Shown: positions 28,521 through 37,838, numbered from the stretch's first letter. The stretch is 64,000 nt of DNA from Oceanicoccus sagamiensis (GCF_002117105.1 NZ_CP019343.1:2604001-2668000), one strand, 5' to 3'. Notes: generated from the letters alone by a model not told the origin. Translations and numbers: made by a program.

Positions 28521-29265
28521 TGCCCGCGGTGCTTTGCTGGTCCAGCTGAGCATAAATGCCATAAACCGAGGCGAGATTGTCTTCGGTTAATACGGTAGCT
28601 ACGCTGCCTTCACAGGCTACTTCACCTTGATTAAGCAGTACTAACCGATCACAAAAGCGTGCGGCCATATTTAAATCATGCATCACCACCACAGCGCTAC
28701 CGCCGCGATCACAATGCTCACGGAATAATTCCATAGTATGTAATTGATGATAGGGGTCTAAAGCGGCAATCGGTTCATCGGCTAAAACAATATTGGGTTC
28801 GGTGGCAAACATTCTGGCAATTAACACTCTTAAGCGCTCACCGCCAGAAAGGGTGCTAATAATACGTTCCGACAAATGCTCTACTTCCGCCTGTGCCATG
28901 GCGTTATCAACAATGGCTTTATCCTTACCGCTTAGCTGACCCCATGGGCTTAAATAGGGTAGGCGGCCCAGCTCAACCAAGCGTCTAACTTGCAATGGCC
29001 AGTGCGCCGGTGCGCCCTGTTCAAGGTAGCCCAGCGTTTGTGCCAGTTGTTTGCGGTTAATGCTACTAAGGTTGTTGTTATCGAGCCGAATAGTGCCGCT
29101 GTCTGGTTGCTGCAAGTTGGCCAGTATTCTAAGTAGTGAGGTTTTACCTGCACCATTGGGCCCAATCAGGCCGACAAAGTCACCGGCATCAACAGTGATA
29201 TCGACATTGTTTAAAATATCACTGCCATTAAAGCGCAGCGAAAGATTATTTCCTTGCAGCTTCAT
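28486..29265 (-). CDS. btuD: B12/iron-complex ABC transporter ATPase (BtuD-like)
   Basis: The 259-residue ATPase has Walker A GLIGPNGAGKTSLLR, signature LSGGERLRVLIARM, Walker B PNIVLADEPIAALDP and the switch His in VVVMHDLNMAARFCDR. It powers the BtuC-type permease, whose stop overlaps its ATG by 4 nt. FecE-type ATPases for haem or siderophores are similar, but the cobalamin gene context and the riboswitch-led transcription unit favour corrinoid import. Confidence 0.9.
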   Translation of the reverse strand: MKLQGNNLSLRFNGSDILNNVDITVDAGDFVGLIGPNGAGKTSLLRILANLQQPDSGTIRLDNNNLSSINRKQLAQTLGYLEQGAPAHWPLQVRRLVELGRLPYLSPWGQLSGKDKAIVDNAMAQAEVEHLSERIISTLSGGERLRVLIARMFATEPNIVLADEPIAALDPYHQLHTMELFREHCDRGGSAVVVMHDLNMAARFCDRLVLLNQGEVACEGSVATVLTEDNLASVYGIYAQLDQQSTAGITVIPTGRIPH

Positions 29266-30257
29266 ATCAGTGTATTTCGCGTTTTAATAATTAAATAAAG
29301 AAAGAACGGGCCACCGACCAATGCTGTTACTACGCCAAGTTTTAATTCCTGGTCCGGCGAAATTATTTGCACCGCAATATCGGCGATTAATACCATCAGC
29401 GCACCGCCAAAGGCGCTGGCGGCTAATAGTCGTCCGGGCTCATAACCGACCAAAGGGCGTAAAATATGCGGTACTAATAAACCGACAAAACCAATATTGC
29501 CGCTAACCGATACCGCAGCACCCACACTTAAGGCAACGCCGATAACAATAATGGTGCGCTGTTTGGCTAAATGAAAACCTAAAGACTGCGCGGTTTCTTC
29601 ACCCAGGCTCAAGGCATTTAAAAAGCGGCCACTACTTAAAATCAGTAACCAACCGGCAATCATAAAGGGTGTGGCTAACTGAACATCCGCCAGACTACGA
29701 TTGGCCAATGAGCCCAATAACCAATAAACCATTTCAGACATGGCATAAGGGTTGGGGGCAAAGTTAAGCGCCAGAGAAATAAGCGAGGAGGCTACGGCAT
29801 TAACCGCCACACCGGCTAATAGCAGTGTCATTACATTGCTTTTATAGCCGCCAATCATAAAAATTAAGACGACGGAAATGGCAGCACCTACCATGCCCGC
29901 GGCGGGTACCGCAAACCACACGGCGGTTCCCCAACCAAAATACAGTGCGATAACAGCGCCGAGAGCGGCGCAATTGGAAACACCAACTAAGCCAGGTCCT
30001 GCCAGAGGGTTTCTTAATAAACCTTGCATAGCTGCTCCGGCCAGGCCCAGAGTGGCACCCACTACAACGGCTAATAGCGCACGGGGTAAGCGGATTTCGC
30101 TAAGAATCATGGCGGCTAAAGTGTTGCTATTGTCGAGGTTATCAATCAAAGCTTGCAGGATATTGATATCCGCCGGGCCAATATGCAATGCGGCAAAAAA
30201 TAAGGCGATAGTAGCCGCTGTCATCAGTATCAGTAGATACCCTTGGCGAATCATCAT
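29262..30257 (-). CDS. btuC: B12 ABC transporter permease (BtuC/FecCD family)
   Basis: About 331 residues from the ATG at 30257, chosen for the ATGA overlap with the stop of btuF; the frame is open 20 codons further. There are about nine to ten membrane helices with family motifs SEIRLPRALLAVVVGATLGL, GAAMQGLLRNPLAGPGLVG, YWLLGSLANRS and GNIGFVGLLVPHILRPLVG. It forms the inner-membrane channel of the corrinoid importer. Confidence 0.92.
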   Translation of the reverse strand: MMIRQGYLLILMTAATIALFFAALHIGPADINILQALIDNLDNSNTLAAMILSEIRLPRALLAVVVGATLGLAGAAMQGLLRNPLAGPGLVGVSNCAALGAVIALYFGWGTAVWFAVPAAGMVGAAISVVLIFMIGGYKSNVMTLLLAGVAVNAVASSLISLALNFAPNPYAMSEMVYWLLGSLANRSLADVQLATPFMIAGWLLILSSGRFLNALSLGEETAQSLGFHLAKQRTIIVIGVALSVGAAVSVSGNIGFVGLLVPHILRPLVGYEPGRLLAASAFGGALMVLIADIAVQIISPDQELKLGVVTALVGGPFFLYLIIKTRNTLI

Positions 30258-31087
30258 TGGCGTTGCTCCGCCAGTGCCAAAATAGCTTTGCTGGCTAGAG
30301 GGCCGGGGCAAATCCAATGATTGGTAGGTACGCTGACCAGATTGCTATTGCCTAATAATCTTTTTAACACGGGGTGAGTTACAAAGTTTTGTGCCAGTGA
30401 ATTCTGGTCGGGAATATCCTCATCAATAACCACGACATCGGGGTTGGAAATCACCAGTTGTTCAAGGGAGATATTGCCGTAGTATTCAATACCCAGATCG
30501 GCAGCGAGATTGGTATAACCTGCCGCCTTAAAAATCTCATGCTTTAGGGTGCGTTTTCCAGCAGTAAAGCCGTTAGGTCCATAGCTAATAGCGACTTGAG
30601 CAGGAAGATTTTCTACCAAGGTTTTTGCTTTACTGATATCAGCACGCATGGATAAAATTAATTGCTCGGCCCGCTCCGGCTCGCCAACAATTTGGCCTAT
30701 AGCTCTGGCAAAGTCTTCAGCTTCGGCAAGGGTAGTGGGTGAGGCAAAGGTCGTGGTTTTATAACCTAGCTGTGACATCATTTGCACAGCGTTGCCGGTG
30801 GTATATTTTGAACCAATAATTAAATCAGGCTGTAGCGGTACAATGCTTTCGGCTAAACCTGTATGGGTATTAATACCCTGTGCGGCTTTCCATTCATAAG
30901 AGTAAATTGGGTCCTGACTAAGAAAGGCTATCGCGGCAATGCGCTCTTTTTCAACCAGTTTTAGCAGGATTTGATCGGTGCAAAGAGAAAGTGAAACAAT
31001 GCGCTGCGGTTTGGTAATACTCTCAGCATGGCTGCCAATGGCAGCCAATAAGAATAACGATGCTAATAACGCAGCGCCGAATTTCAC
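30254..31087 (-). CDS. btuF: cobalamin-binding periplasmic protein (BtuF-like)
   Basis: The 277-residue exported binding protein has a signal peptide (1-21, ending SHAES) and class III helical-backbone folding motifs: RIVSLSLCTDQILLKLV, LVEKERIAAIAFLSQDP, PLQPDLIIGSKYT and ISLEQLVISNPDVVVIDE. It delivers corrinoid to BtuCD. It overlaps cobO by 4 nt upstream and btuC by 4 nt downstream. Confidence 0.9.
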   Translation of the reverse strand: MKFGAALLASLFLLAAIGSHAESITKPQRIVSLSLCTDQILLKLVEKERIAAIAFLSQDPIYSYEWKAAQGINTHTGLAESIVPLQPDLIIGSKYTTGNAVQMMSQLGYKTTTFASPTTLAEAEDFARAIGQIVGEPERAEQLILSMRADISKAKTLVENLPAQVAISYGPNGFTAGKRTLKHEIFKAAGYTNLAADLGIEYYGNISLEQLVISNPDVVVIDEDIPDQNSLAQNFVTHPVLKRLLGNSNLVSVPTNHWICPGPLASKAILALAEQRQ

Positions 31088-31686
31088 AAATCAACGCCTT
31101 GACGGGCTTTAACCCCAGCGCGGAAAGCGTGTTTAACATCTTTGATTTCAGAAACAGTATCGGCCACTTCCCGAATACCGCTGCCGCCGCCTCTGCCAGT
31201 AACAATCACACTCATTTCTCTGGGGCGATTTTTAATGGCATTAAGAATGGTATCTTCATCAAGATATTTATAGGCCAGCATATAAGTCAGTTCATCCAGA
31301 ACTACTAAACGCAATGAATCATCCTGTAGCATTCTTTCCGCTTCTACCCAGGTGCGTTCTGCGGCAGCAATATCGCTATCTCTATCCTGGGTATTCCAGG
31401 TAAAGCCGGTGCCCATCTGGTAAAAATCAACTTCGGGGTGCTTATCGCGGATAAAGATTTCTTCACCGGATAGCTGCACACCTTTAATAAATTGCACAAC
31501 GCCTACTTTATGACCGTAGCCAATACTGCGCATTACCATACCAAAGGCGGAACTGGATTTTCCTTTGCCGTCGCCGGTTAATAAAATAACGACGCCGCGC
31601 TCTTCATCAGCCTTGGCGATTTTGTCATCGACCTTGGCCTTTTGCTTTTCCATGCTTTTTTTGTGACGGGTGTTTTTATCGGTCAT
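31084..31686 (-). CDS. cobO: cob(I)alamin adenosyltransferase CobO/BtuR
   Basis: This 200-residue enzyme transfers adenosyl from ATP to reduced corrinoid. P-loop ILLTGDGKGKSSSAFGM, then VGVVQFIKG and a conserved LVVLDELTYMLAYKYLD are all in place, matching the CobA/CobO/BtuR family at full length. A basic N-terminal tail (MTDKNTRHKKSMEKQKAK) is usual in this group. It sits between btuB and btuF in one direction. Confidence 0.95.
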   Translation of the reverse strand: MTDKNTRHKKSMEKQKAKVDDKIAKADEERGVVILLTGDGKGKSSSAFGMVMRSIGYGHKVGVVQFIKGVQLSGEEIFIRDKHPEVDFYQMGTGFTWNTQDRDSDIAAAERTWVEAERMLQDDSLRLVVLDELTYMLAYKYLDEDTILNAIKNRPREMSVIVTGRGGGSGIREVADTVSEIKDVKHAFRAGVKARQGVDL

Positions 31687-31745
31687 GATCGTTGCTACCT
31701 GTTAGCCAATAAAAGGAGGCTGTTACCAGCCTCCCGGAGAGGTGC

Positions 31746-33638
31746 TTACAACTTTGGAGTATAAACAACGGAAAACAAAACTTCTAATCCGGGCTGCTGG
31801 TAGTCCCCAAGACCTGTGAATGATGATGCCTGTGATAGCACATAATCCTTTTCGAAGATATTGTCGGCTTTAAGTTGTAGCTTCCACTCATCGCTGAGGG
31901 TGTAAGCACCACGCAATGCGACGGTGCCATAGCCACTTAGCTCTGAATTATTGGCTGCATCATTATAACGACTGGCAGAGGCATAGAAGGTTGCACCCAC
32001 TGACCACTGATCAAAGCTGCGGTCTATATCAATATTCAGGGTTTCTTCCGGGCGACGGGCCAGGCTATTGCCGGTGGCATCATCTTCGGTGTCTAACACG
32101 GTGATAGCTGTATTAACCGTCCAGCCAGCAATCTCGCCATCAACGATAATCTCAATACCTTCAATGGTAGCAGAGGCAATTTGGTCGTTGGCGAAGATAT
32201 CGCTGTTGTACTGAATCAGGTTTTCAATATCATTCTGGAAAAGGCTGACAGACCAGTTAAAGCCGGTATTAAACCCTTTTAAGCCAATTTCATAATTCTC
32301 CGATTCTTCTGGCACCATAGTCGGGTCGCCGAAGTTAGGGAAATATAAATCGTTAAAGGTCGGCGCTTTAAAGGCTTCACCGTAGCTGGCAATCACTTTC
32401 AGATCGTCGTTAATCGCATAGCCACCGGCAAGATTATAGGTTTCATGACTGTCGAACTGTTCATTGTCATCGTGGCGAGCACCCAGATTGGCTGAGAATG
32501 CCCCTTGATTAAATTGCAGTTGGGCAAAATAACCGTCGTTATCACGCTCATCAACATCGTAATCGGTAGTGCCGTTCACTTCTTCATTTAAGTAATCATA
32601 GCCCAGTGTTAGCAGCAGCTCTTTATTGAGCTGGAGATTGTTTAGCCAGCTAATATCCGTTTTTTCCGTATTAAATTCACCGCCGCTGGTTGTGGTTAGC
32701 ATATCCACATCATCGGCCAGTGTTTCAGATTCGTCTTTGGATTGGCCTACGCTAAGGATGCTGGTCCAGTTGCTGGTGATATCCAAAGCAGCAGAAAGGT
32801 TTAGCGCTTCAGTGGTTGAGTCGGAATAAGGCGAACAGAGTACCGGTGCGTAAGTAATGCCATCACTACAGCTATTATCGTATTCGGATTCCGCTTCGTT
32901 GTACTGGTAACTCAGTGAAACATTCAGGTCTTTATTAATATCGACAGCACCGTTAAAGCCCAGGGCTGTTTGCCGGAATGCATCGTCGTCATCGCTGGGT
33001 GGGGTTGTGCTTTCTGTATTGTCATAGCCGCCGGTATAGATATAAGAGGCGGTCAGGTTGGCCTGATAGTTGCTGCCACGCTGCCCATAGCTGACAGAGG
33101 TTTGGTTGCTATTGTTGTTGCCAATGCCTGCTTTTACGTTAAGCGGTTGGTCGTTATTGGCTTTGCGGGTAATGATATTAATTACACCACCCAGCGCGTC
33201 AGAGCCGTATAAGCTTGATTTTGGCCCACGGACAATTTCAACACGCTCGATTAATTCCGGGTCGATCAGTTCCAGTGGTGATGTGCCCAGTGTTGAGCTG
33301 CCAATGCGAATGCCGTCAACTAGAAATAGGGTGTGATCGGTTTGATTGCCACGCAGGGAAACACCGCTTGATGAGCCGCGGCCACCGTTATTGCTAATAG
33401 TGATACCCGCTGCTTTTGATAACAGTTCAGATAAGCTGCGCGTTTGAAATTTTTCGATATCATCACGGTTAAATACGGTGACTGAAGACAGTGTATCGGC
33501 AATGCTTTGCTCGGTACGCGTTGCAGTAACAATGATTTCTTCAGCTTTTTTATTAGCGCTGGTTGAGTCGGTATGGCTGGCAGCCAATGTTTGGCTTGAA
33601 ATTGCCGCAGCAATAGCCAGGGATAAATATTTCTTCAT
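31746..33638 (-). CDS. btuB: TonB-dependent vitamin B12 receptor BtuB
   Basis: This 630-residue outer-membrane transporter has a signal peptide (1-19), a TonB box EEIIVTATR (about 33), a plug domain (SLSELLSKAAGITISNNGG, LFLVDGIRIG, IERVEIVRGPKSSLYGSDA, GGVINIITRKA) and a beta-barrel ending in VVYTPKL. It is the first gene of the btuB-cobO-btuFCD unit, and the cobalamin riboswitch lies in its leader. GAGGA lies before the ATG. Confidence 0.95.
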   Translation of the reverse strand: MKKYLSLAIAAAISSQTLAASHTDSTSANKKAEEIIVTATRTEQSIADTLSSVTVFNRDDIEKFQTRSLSELLSKAAGITISNNGGRGSSSGVSLRGNQTDHTLFLVDGIRIGSSTLGTSPLELIDPELIERVEIVRGPKSSLYGSDALGGVINIITRKANNDQPLNVKAGIGNNNSNQTSVSYGQRGSNYQANLTASYIYTGGYDNTESTTPPSDDDDAFRQTALGFNGAVDINKDLNVSLSYQYNEAESEYDNSCSDGITYAPVLCSPYSDSTTEALNLSAALDITSNWTSILSVGQSKDESETLADDVDMLTTTSGGEFNTEKTDISWLNNLQLNKELLLTLGYDYLNEEVNGTTDYDVDERDNDGYFAQLQFNQGAFSANLGARHDDNEQFDSHETYNLAGGYAINDDLKVIASYGEAFKAPTFNDLYFPNFGDPTMVPEESENYEIGLKGFNTGFNWSVSLFQNDIENLIQYNSDIFANDQIASATIEGIEIIVDGEIAGWTVNTAITVLDTEDDATGNSLARRPEETLNIDIDRSFDQWSVGATFYASASRYNDAANNSELSGYGTVALRGAYTLSDEWKLQLKADNIFEKDYVLSQASSFTGLGDYQQPGLEVLFSVVYTPKL

Positions 33639-33708
33639 TGTGGTTCCTCAATGCAAAGGGGGCAGTTGCCCGATAAAAAGTGCATGAGGGAGGGAATAGC
33701 GTGGAGAT

Positions 33709-33741
33709 AAAAAAACCACTGACGACGCCCTCCGCATCATC
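33709..33741 (-). terminator. candidate expression-platform terminator of the btuB riboswitch
   Basis: On the minus strand GATGATGC pairs with GCGTCGTC (two G-U pairs) across GGAGG. AGTGG and seven T follow. The 5-nt spacer before the T run weakens it, but position between aptamer and start codon is right for premature termination. Confidence 0.4.
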
Positions 33742-33772
33742 GTTGTACACCGCTAAAAGAGGTGTGCTGCAA

Positions 33773-33900
33773 AAGGCTGGTATCGGGCTTCTGGTGTTTA
33801 ACCAGTTACCGTTGCGGGGGCAGCGCCGGACTTGAACCGGACTTCCCATTTCAGTGATTTCACGCGCTCAAACAGCGAGTTCGTTAGATCAGCACCTGCT
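33773..33900 (-). ncRNA. cobalamin riboswitch
   Basis: Reading the minus strand, the leader carries AGCAGGTGCT, then AATCACTGAAATGGGAA, TCCGGTTCAAGTCCGG, the invariant core CTGCCCCCGCAACGGTAA, and the 3' element AGCCCGATACCAGCC. These are the conserved blocks of the adenosylcobalamin aptamer, in the correct order, upstream of btuB. It should repress btuB, and possibly cobO-btuFCD, when cobalamin is plentiful. I see no second copy before cobU, cobQ or cobD. Confidence 0.95.
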
Positions 33901-33950
33901 ACAGTTGGCGCGCACTTTAGGGTTTTAGGGTTTTAAAGTCAAGTTGGGCG

Positions 33951-34014
33951 GTAGGGTGGATTGTAATCCACCAAACTATGCTGGGGGAAAATGGTGGATT
34001 ATAATCCACCCTAC
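33951..34014. repeat. paired REP element between btuB leader and bluB
   Basis: GTAG plus GGTGGATTGTAATCCACC at 33951-33972, and the inverted GGTGGATTATAATCCACC plus CTAC at 33993-34014. It is in a divergent promoter region, about 50 nt from the riboswitch and 41 nt before bluB, which is unusual for REP elements. Confidence 0.9.
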
Positions 34015-34055
34015 GCACTATACTGCCTCGCACATATTCCAGATATAAGCTGACC

Positions 34056-34727
34056 ATGTCCCACGAATTTCCTGAAGATCATAAGCAAGCGGTTTATAAC
34101 GCGATTTATCAGCGGCGGGATATGCGTCACTTTTTACCGACACCGGTCGACCCCGATATTCTCAATAAACTTTTGGCAGCAGCTCATGCGGCACCCAGTG
34201 TTGGCATGATGCAGCCCTGGCGGTTTATGCGTATTAGTGACCCAACTATCCGTCAGTCCTTACATCTTTTAGCCGAGCAGGAGAGGGTTAAAACCGCTCA
34301 GGCATTGCAGCAGCGTGAAGATGAATTTATGCAGTTAAAAGTTGAAGGGATTATGGACTGTGGTGAGTTGCTGGTGGTTGGGCTAATGGATAAACGTGAA
34401 AATTTTGTCTTTGGCCGCCGTACCCTGCCAGAAATGGATTTAGCTTCAGTATCTTGCGCTATTCAAAATATGTGGCTTGCTGCCAGAGCGGAGGGTATAG
34501 GTTTGGGGTGGGTTTCTTTGTTTGATCCTGATGCAGTGCGTGATTTACTGGGTATGCCAGCGGATACTAAACCCATCGCTATTTTATGTCTGGGCCATGT
34601 TGAGAAATTTTATGATGAACCCATGCTGGAACAGGAAGGCTGGATAAAAAGCGGCAAGCTGACAAATGTAGTGATGGATAATGGCTGGGAGGAAGATAAA
34701 GCGGCGAAAGCCCAGCAACGTGATTAA
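34056..34727 (+). CDS. bluB: 5,6-dimethylbenzimidazole synthase BluB
   Basis: This 223-residue nitroreductase-fold enzyme cleaves reduced FMN with oxygen to make the DMB lower ligand. BluB motifs are present: YQRRDMRHFLPTPVD, AAHAAPSVGMMQPWRFM, LPEMDLASVSCAIQNMWLAA and EGIGLGWVSLFDP. Its stop abuts the stop of the convergent cobS. It implies an oxygen-using cell that makes its own lower ligand, used by the CobT encoded nearby. Confidence 0.95.
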   Translation: MSHEFPEDHKQAVYNAIYQRRDMRHFLPTPVDPDILNKLLAAAHAAPSVGMMQPWRFMRISDPTIRQSLHLLAEQERVKTAQALQQREDEFMQLKVEGIMDCGELLVVGLMDKRENFVFGRRTLPEMDLASVSCAIQNMWLAARAEGIGLGWVSLFDPDAVRDLLGMPADTKPIAILCLGHVEKFYDEPMLEQEGWIKSGKLTNVVMDNGWEEDKAAKAQQRD

Positions 34728-35498
34728 TTAAACCAGTGCAATACCAGCACTAAGCAAAACTGTTGCCTCAATAATTTCTGTAGCCGCCCCTGCGGTATCA
34801 CCTGTAGCCCCGCCTAAGCGTTGCAGCATTAACCGGCGTAATAAAAATAACATCAATGCACAGCTACCAATAATGATTACTCCGGCAGCGATATTGCCTA
34901 ACACCAAGCCGCAAAGAATAATAACCGCCAAAGTTGTATGTCTGGCAATAACCGGACAGTGGTCAATAAAATGTTTGGCAATGCCGGAGGGTTGCACATA
35001 GGGAGCATAGAGAAAGGGGCCGGGGATAAATAATAAAGGCGCGATACAGCGCCCCAGTATCGGCGCTATGATTAATGCCATCCATAGTTGATGCTGCACA
35101 ATCACCGTTAAAGCAGCAAATTTAACCAGTAGTACACAGATCACGGCAGTCAGTGCTCCGCTGCCGCAGCGTGAGTCATGCATAATTTCCAGTGTTCTAT
35201 CGACATCATTAATACCGCCCAACCAGCCATCTGCACTGTCAGCTAAACCATCTAAATGAAGCCCACCAGTAATAGCGGCCCAAAACGCGATGAGCAAGGC
35301 GGCGATCACTAACGGGGAGGTTAAGGGAAACAAGGCTTTTGCCAGTACCCACATCATTAGCCCGATAACTAAGCCGACAACGGGAAAGCATAATAAGGAA
35401 CGCCCCTCATCTTCAGGTTCGATGCGTTCAAATTGCGGCATAGGTAAGCGTGTTAAAAAGATAAACGCGGTAGCAAGGGCTTTTAACCAATGACTCAT
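34728..35498 (-). CDS. cobS: adenosylcobinamide-GDP ribazoletransferase CobS
   Basis: This 256-residue membrane enzyme joins alpha-ribazole to adenosylcobinamide-GDP, the last step of cobalamin assembly. Motifs: FLTRLPMPQFERIEPED, GGLHLDGLADSADGWLGG, MHDSRCGSGALTAVICVLL and GRCIAPLLF, with hydrophobic helices throughout. It is the last gene of cobU-cobT-cobC-cobS. Confidence 0.95.
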   Translation of the reverse strand: MSHWLKALATAFIFLTRLPMPQFERIEPEDEGRSLLCFPVVGLVIGLMMWVLAKALFPLTSPLVIAALLIAFWAAITGGLHLDGLADSADGWLGGINDVDRTLEIMHDSRCGSGALTAVICVLLVKFAALTVIVQHQLWMALIIAPILGRCIAPLLFIPGPFLYAPYVQPSGIAKHFIDHCPVIARHTTLAVIILCGLVLGNIAAGVIIIGSCALMLFLLRRLMLQRLGGATGDTAGAATEIIEATVLLSAGIALV

Positions 35499-35505
35499 AG
35501 TTAGC

Positions 35506-36138
35506 CTACTGATGGACGTTGTGAAAAATTAGTTGTGGCCAATGGTCTTCACCCTGTTGGTGGTGAACTTTGACTCGGCTTAAACAGGCATAGGGTACTT
35601 CAATGCGTGATAGTGCAGTGAGTGGTGTTTCCATAATATGCCCTAGCAGGGCGCGGATTACCCCGCCGTGACAAATCAGTAAAATATGTTGGCCGCAATG
35701 TTGTTCTATCAGGCTATTCCATGCCGAGCCAATCCGGGTGGAAAAATCGGTAAACGCTTCACCGTTAGGTGGGCTATAAAGGTGTGGCTGCCGCCAGATT
35801 TTACTAAACAGTACAGGGTCGTTAGCTTTTAATTCTGCAAAGGGTTTGCCATCCCAGTCACCAAAATCCATTTCCAGAAAGCCCTGATTAATTGTTACCG
35901 GCGTACCATGTTGTTGCTTAATATCATCGGCAAAGGCGGCGCAGCGTTGCAGTGGTGAAGTGATAATTTGCTGCCAGGGGGCTGTAGGCTCGATCAGGGG
36001 GCCTAGCCGTTGCTGCATTTGCTGGTAGCCATGATCGGATAAGGCCACGTCAATACGGCCACGTAAAATATCGTCGGCTACGGTTTGCCCGTGGCGTAAG
36101 ATATCAATGGTGGTCGTTTGAAACTCTGCTGTTGTCAT
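35506..36138 (-). CDS. cobC: alpha-ribazole phosphatase (histidine phosphatase family) CobC
   Basis: This is a 210-residue phosphoglycerate-mutase-like phosphatase. The catalytic RHG is in IDILRHGQTVADD, with ITSPLQRCAAFAD, FLEMDFGDWDGKPF and the second His in LLICHGGVIRALL. It removes phosphate from alpha-ribazole phosphate. The 4-nt overlap with cobT upstream and 7-nt gap to cobS support this role over a general phosphatase. Confidence 0.88.
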   Translation of the reverse strand: MTTAEFQTTTIDILRHGQTVADDILRGRIDVALSDHGYQQMQQRLGPLIEPTAPWQQIITSPLQRCAAFADDIKQQHGTPVTINQGFLEMDFGDWDGKPFAELKANDPVLFSKIWRQPHLYSPPNGEAFTDFSTRIGSAWNSLIEQHCGQHILLICHGGVIRALLGHIMETPLTALSRIEVPYACLSRVKVHHQQGEDHWPQLIFHNVHQ

Positions 36139-37175
36139 AGGGTGGCTGCACTGATATTGGCACTATCAAAAGTTGCCATCGTGTTATGCAGTGTACAGGC
36201 TAATTGTAATAAAGGAATAGCGCAGGCAGCGCCGCTGGCTTCGCCAAGGCGCATATCTAGTTGTAATAGCGGCGATTTGTCTAAGGCAGCTACGATGGCT
36301 TTATGGCCGGGTTCGGCAGACTGGTGGCCGAGGATTAACCACGGCGCAATATCGGGTTGATAGCGCAGGGCAGTGAGTGCTGCAATGGAGGCGATAAAGC
36401 CATCAACCAATAGCGGCATACCCACTTGCGCGCCACGGATAAAAGCCCCTGTTAATGCGGCAATTTCAAAACCACCTAATAGGCGCAGGCATTCAAGCGG
36501 TTGCTCTGGATTGGCTTGGTGCAGGTCTAAGGCTGCTTCAATAACCGCTTGTTTATGCCGCAGGGTTTTATGGTTAATACCTGTGCCCGGGCCCGTTAAT
36601 ACTGAGGCCGGCTTTTGTAGTAAAGCACAGGCGAGGGCGGTGGCTGAGGTGGTATTGGCAATACCCATTTCACCGCCAATAAAGATATCCGCATTGGCTT
36701 GATCAATATGTTTTTTGCCAATAGCCAATGCTTGCTGGCATTGTTCCTCGGTCATTGCCGGTGCTTTGGAAAAGTTAGCGGTGCCAGCGGCGAGGCGATT
36801 ATCTTCAACGCCTGCTATGGTTTCTAATTCACTCACTGTGCCGAGGTTTGAGACACGCAGATTGGCGTTTAACTGTTTGGCTAAGACTGAAATCGCCGCG
36901 CCGCCATGGGCAAAGTTTCTAATCATTTCTGCGGTAACGGCTTGTGGAAACGCAGAGACTTGTTCCTCGGCGATACCATGGTCTGCGGCAAAAATACTGA
37001 TGGCGATAGTATCTATATGAGGTGTTTCACTGGCTTGCAGTCCTGCTAACTGAATGGCTAGCGTTTCCAGCTGCCCCAAAGAGCCCGGCGGTTTGGTCAG
37101 TTGCTGTTGGCGGTTGTTGGCCGCCAATATAGATTGTTCACAGGGGCTTTTAATACTCTGCTCTAGCCAGCTCAC
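36135..37175 (-). CDS. cobT: nicotinate-nucleotide:DMB phosphoribosyltransferase CobT
   Basis: This 346-residue enzyme makes alpha-ribazole phosphate from dimethylbenzimidazole and nicotinate mononucleotide. Motifs: LTKPPGSLGQLETLAIQLAG, ISIFAADHGIAEEQVSAFPQ, FIGGEMGIANTTSATALA and LGEASGAACAIPLLQ. The overlaps with cobU and cobC are 4 nt each. Confidence 0.96.
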   Translation of the reverse strand: MSWLEQSIKSPCEQSILAANNRQQQLTKPPGSLGQLETLAIQLAGLQASETPHIDTIAISIFAADHGIAEEQVSAFPQAVTAEMIRNFAHGGAAISVLAKQLNANLRVSNLGTVSELETIAGVEDNRLAAGTANFSKAPAMTEEQCQQALAIGKKHIDQANADIFIGGEMGIANTTSATALACALLQKPASVLTGPGTGINHKTLRHKQAVIEAALDLHQANPEQPLECLRLLGGFEIAALTGAFIRGAQVGMPLLVDGFIASIAALTALRYQPDIAPWLILGHQSAEPGHKAIVAALDKSPLLQLDMRLGEASGAACAIPLLQLACTLHNTMATFDSANISAATL

Positions 37176-37702
37176 GATAAAGGCTCCCCTTTCATGACCA
37201 GTGGCAAGCCCGCAGCGGTTAATACGACACGGTCACACTGTTTGGCTAGTGCCTGGTGTAAAAAACCGGTTTCATCCACAAAGCGGCGGTTAATTTCCCC
37301 CAAAGGAATAATGCCAGAACCTACTTCATTGCCCACTAAAATCAGGTCGCCGGGTAGTGTTGCAATACTATCCAGTAATTGTTGGCGTTGCTGCCCCCAA
37401 ATGTCTTTATCCTCCTGCATCAGACAATTACTTAGCCATAGGCTAAGGCAGTCAACCAGTAGGCAGTGGTCGTTACTGGCTTGCTGTTGCAGTTGTTCGG
37501 CGAGTAATAGTGGCTCTTCTATCGTTGGCCAGCTGGCAGGCCGGCTTTGCTGATGGTGGGCAATGCGCTGATCCATTTCATGATCGTTATATCGAGTATC
37601 GGTGGTGGCGATATAGATAACGGTTTTGCCGCTGGCTTTAGCCAGTTGTTCTGCCAGGGAGCTTTTGCCAGAGCGAGCGCCGCCGAGGATAAGTTGTTTC
37701 AT
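37172..37702 (-). CDS. cobU: adenosylcobinamide kinase/guanylyltransferase CobU
   Basis: This 176-residue bifunctional enzyme phosphorylates and then guanylylates adenosylcobinamide. P-loop LILGGARSGKSSLAEQLA, guanylylation region QRIAHHQQSRPASWPTIEEP, LLVDCLSLWLSN and VGNEVGSGIIPLGEINRRFV are present. It heads the cobU-T-C-S operon. The 332-nt gap upstream contains a REP pair. Confidence 0.96.
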   Translation of the reverse strand: MKQLILGGARSGKSSLAEQLAKASGKTVIYIATTDTRYNDHEMDQRIAHHQQSRPASWPTIEEPLLLAEQLQQQASNDHCLLVDCLSLWLSNCLMQEDKDIWGQQRQQLLDSIATLPGDLILVGNEVGSGIIPLGEINRRFVDETGFLHQALAKQCDRVVLTAAGLPLVMKGEPLS

Positions 37703-37768
37703 GGTTGTCAGTCTTTTGTTGGGTCGTTCTGTTTGTCATTGTCACGCAGACGGGTTGTAGTCAAGCCC

Positions 37769-37838
37769 GTAGGGTGGATTATAATCCACCGCTTGTGACG
37801 GCTCCGGGCTGGGTTTGGTGGATTATAATCCACCCTAC
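37769..37838. repeat. paired REP element upstream of cobU and yajQ
   Basis: GTAG plus GGTGGATTATAATCCACC at 37769-37790 and the inverted GGTGGATTATAATCCACC plus CTAC at 37817-37838, separated by 26 nt. It lies in a divergent intergenic region. Confidence 0.9.

Noticed and set aside
33779-33849. tRNA-like stretch (GTTCAAGTCCGG on the minus strand)
   Set aside because: It resembles a tRNA T-arm but belongs to the cobalamin aptamer, whose other conserved blocks surround it.
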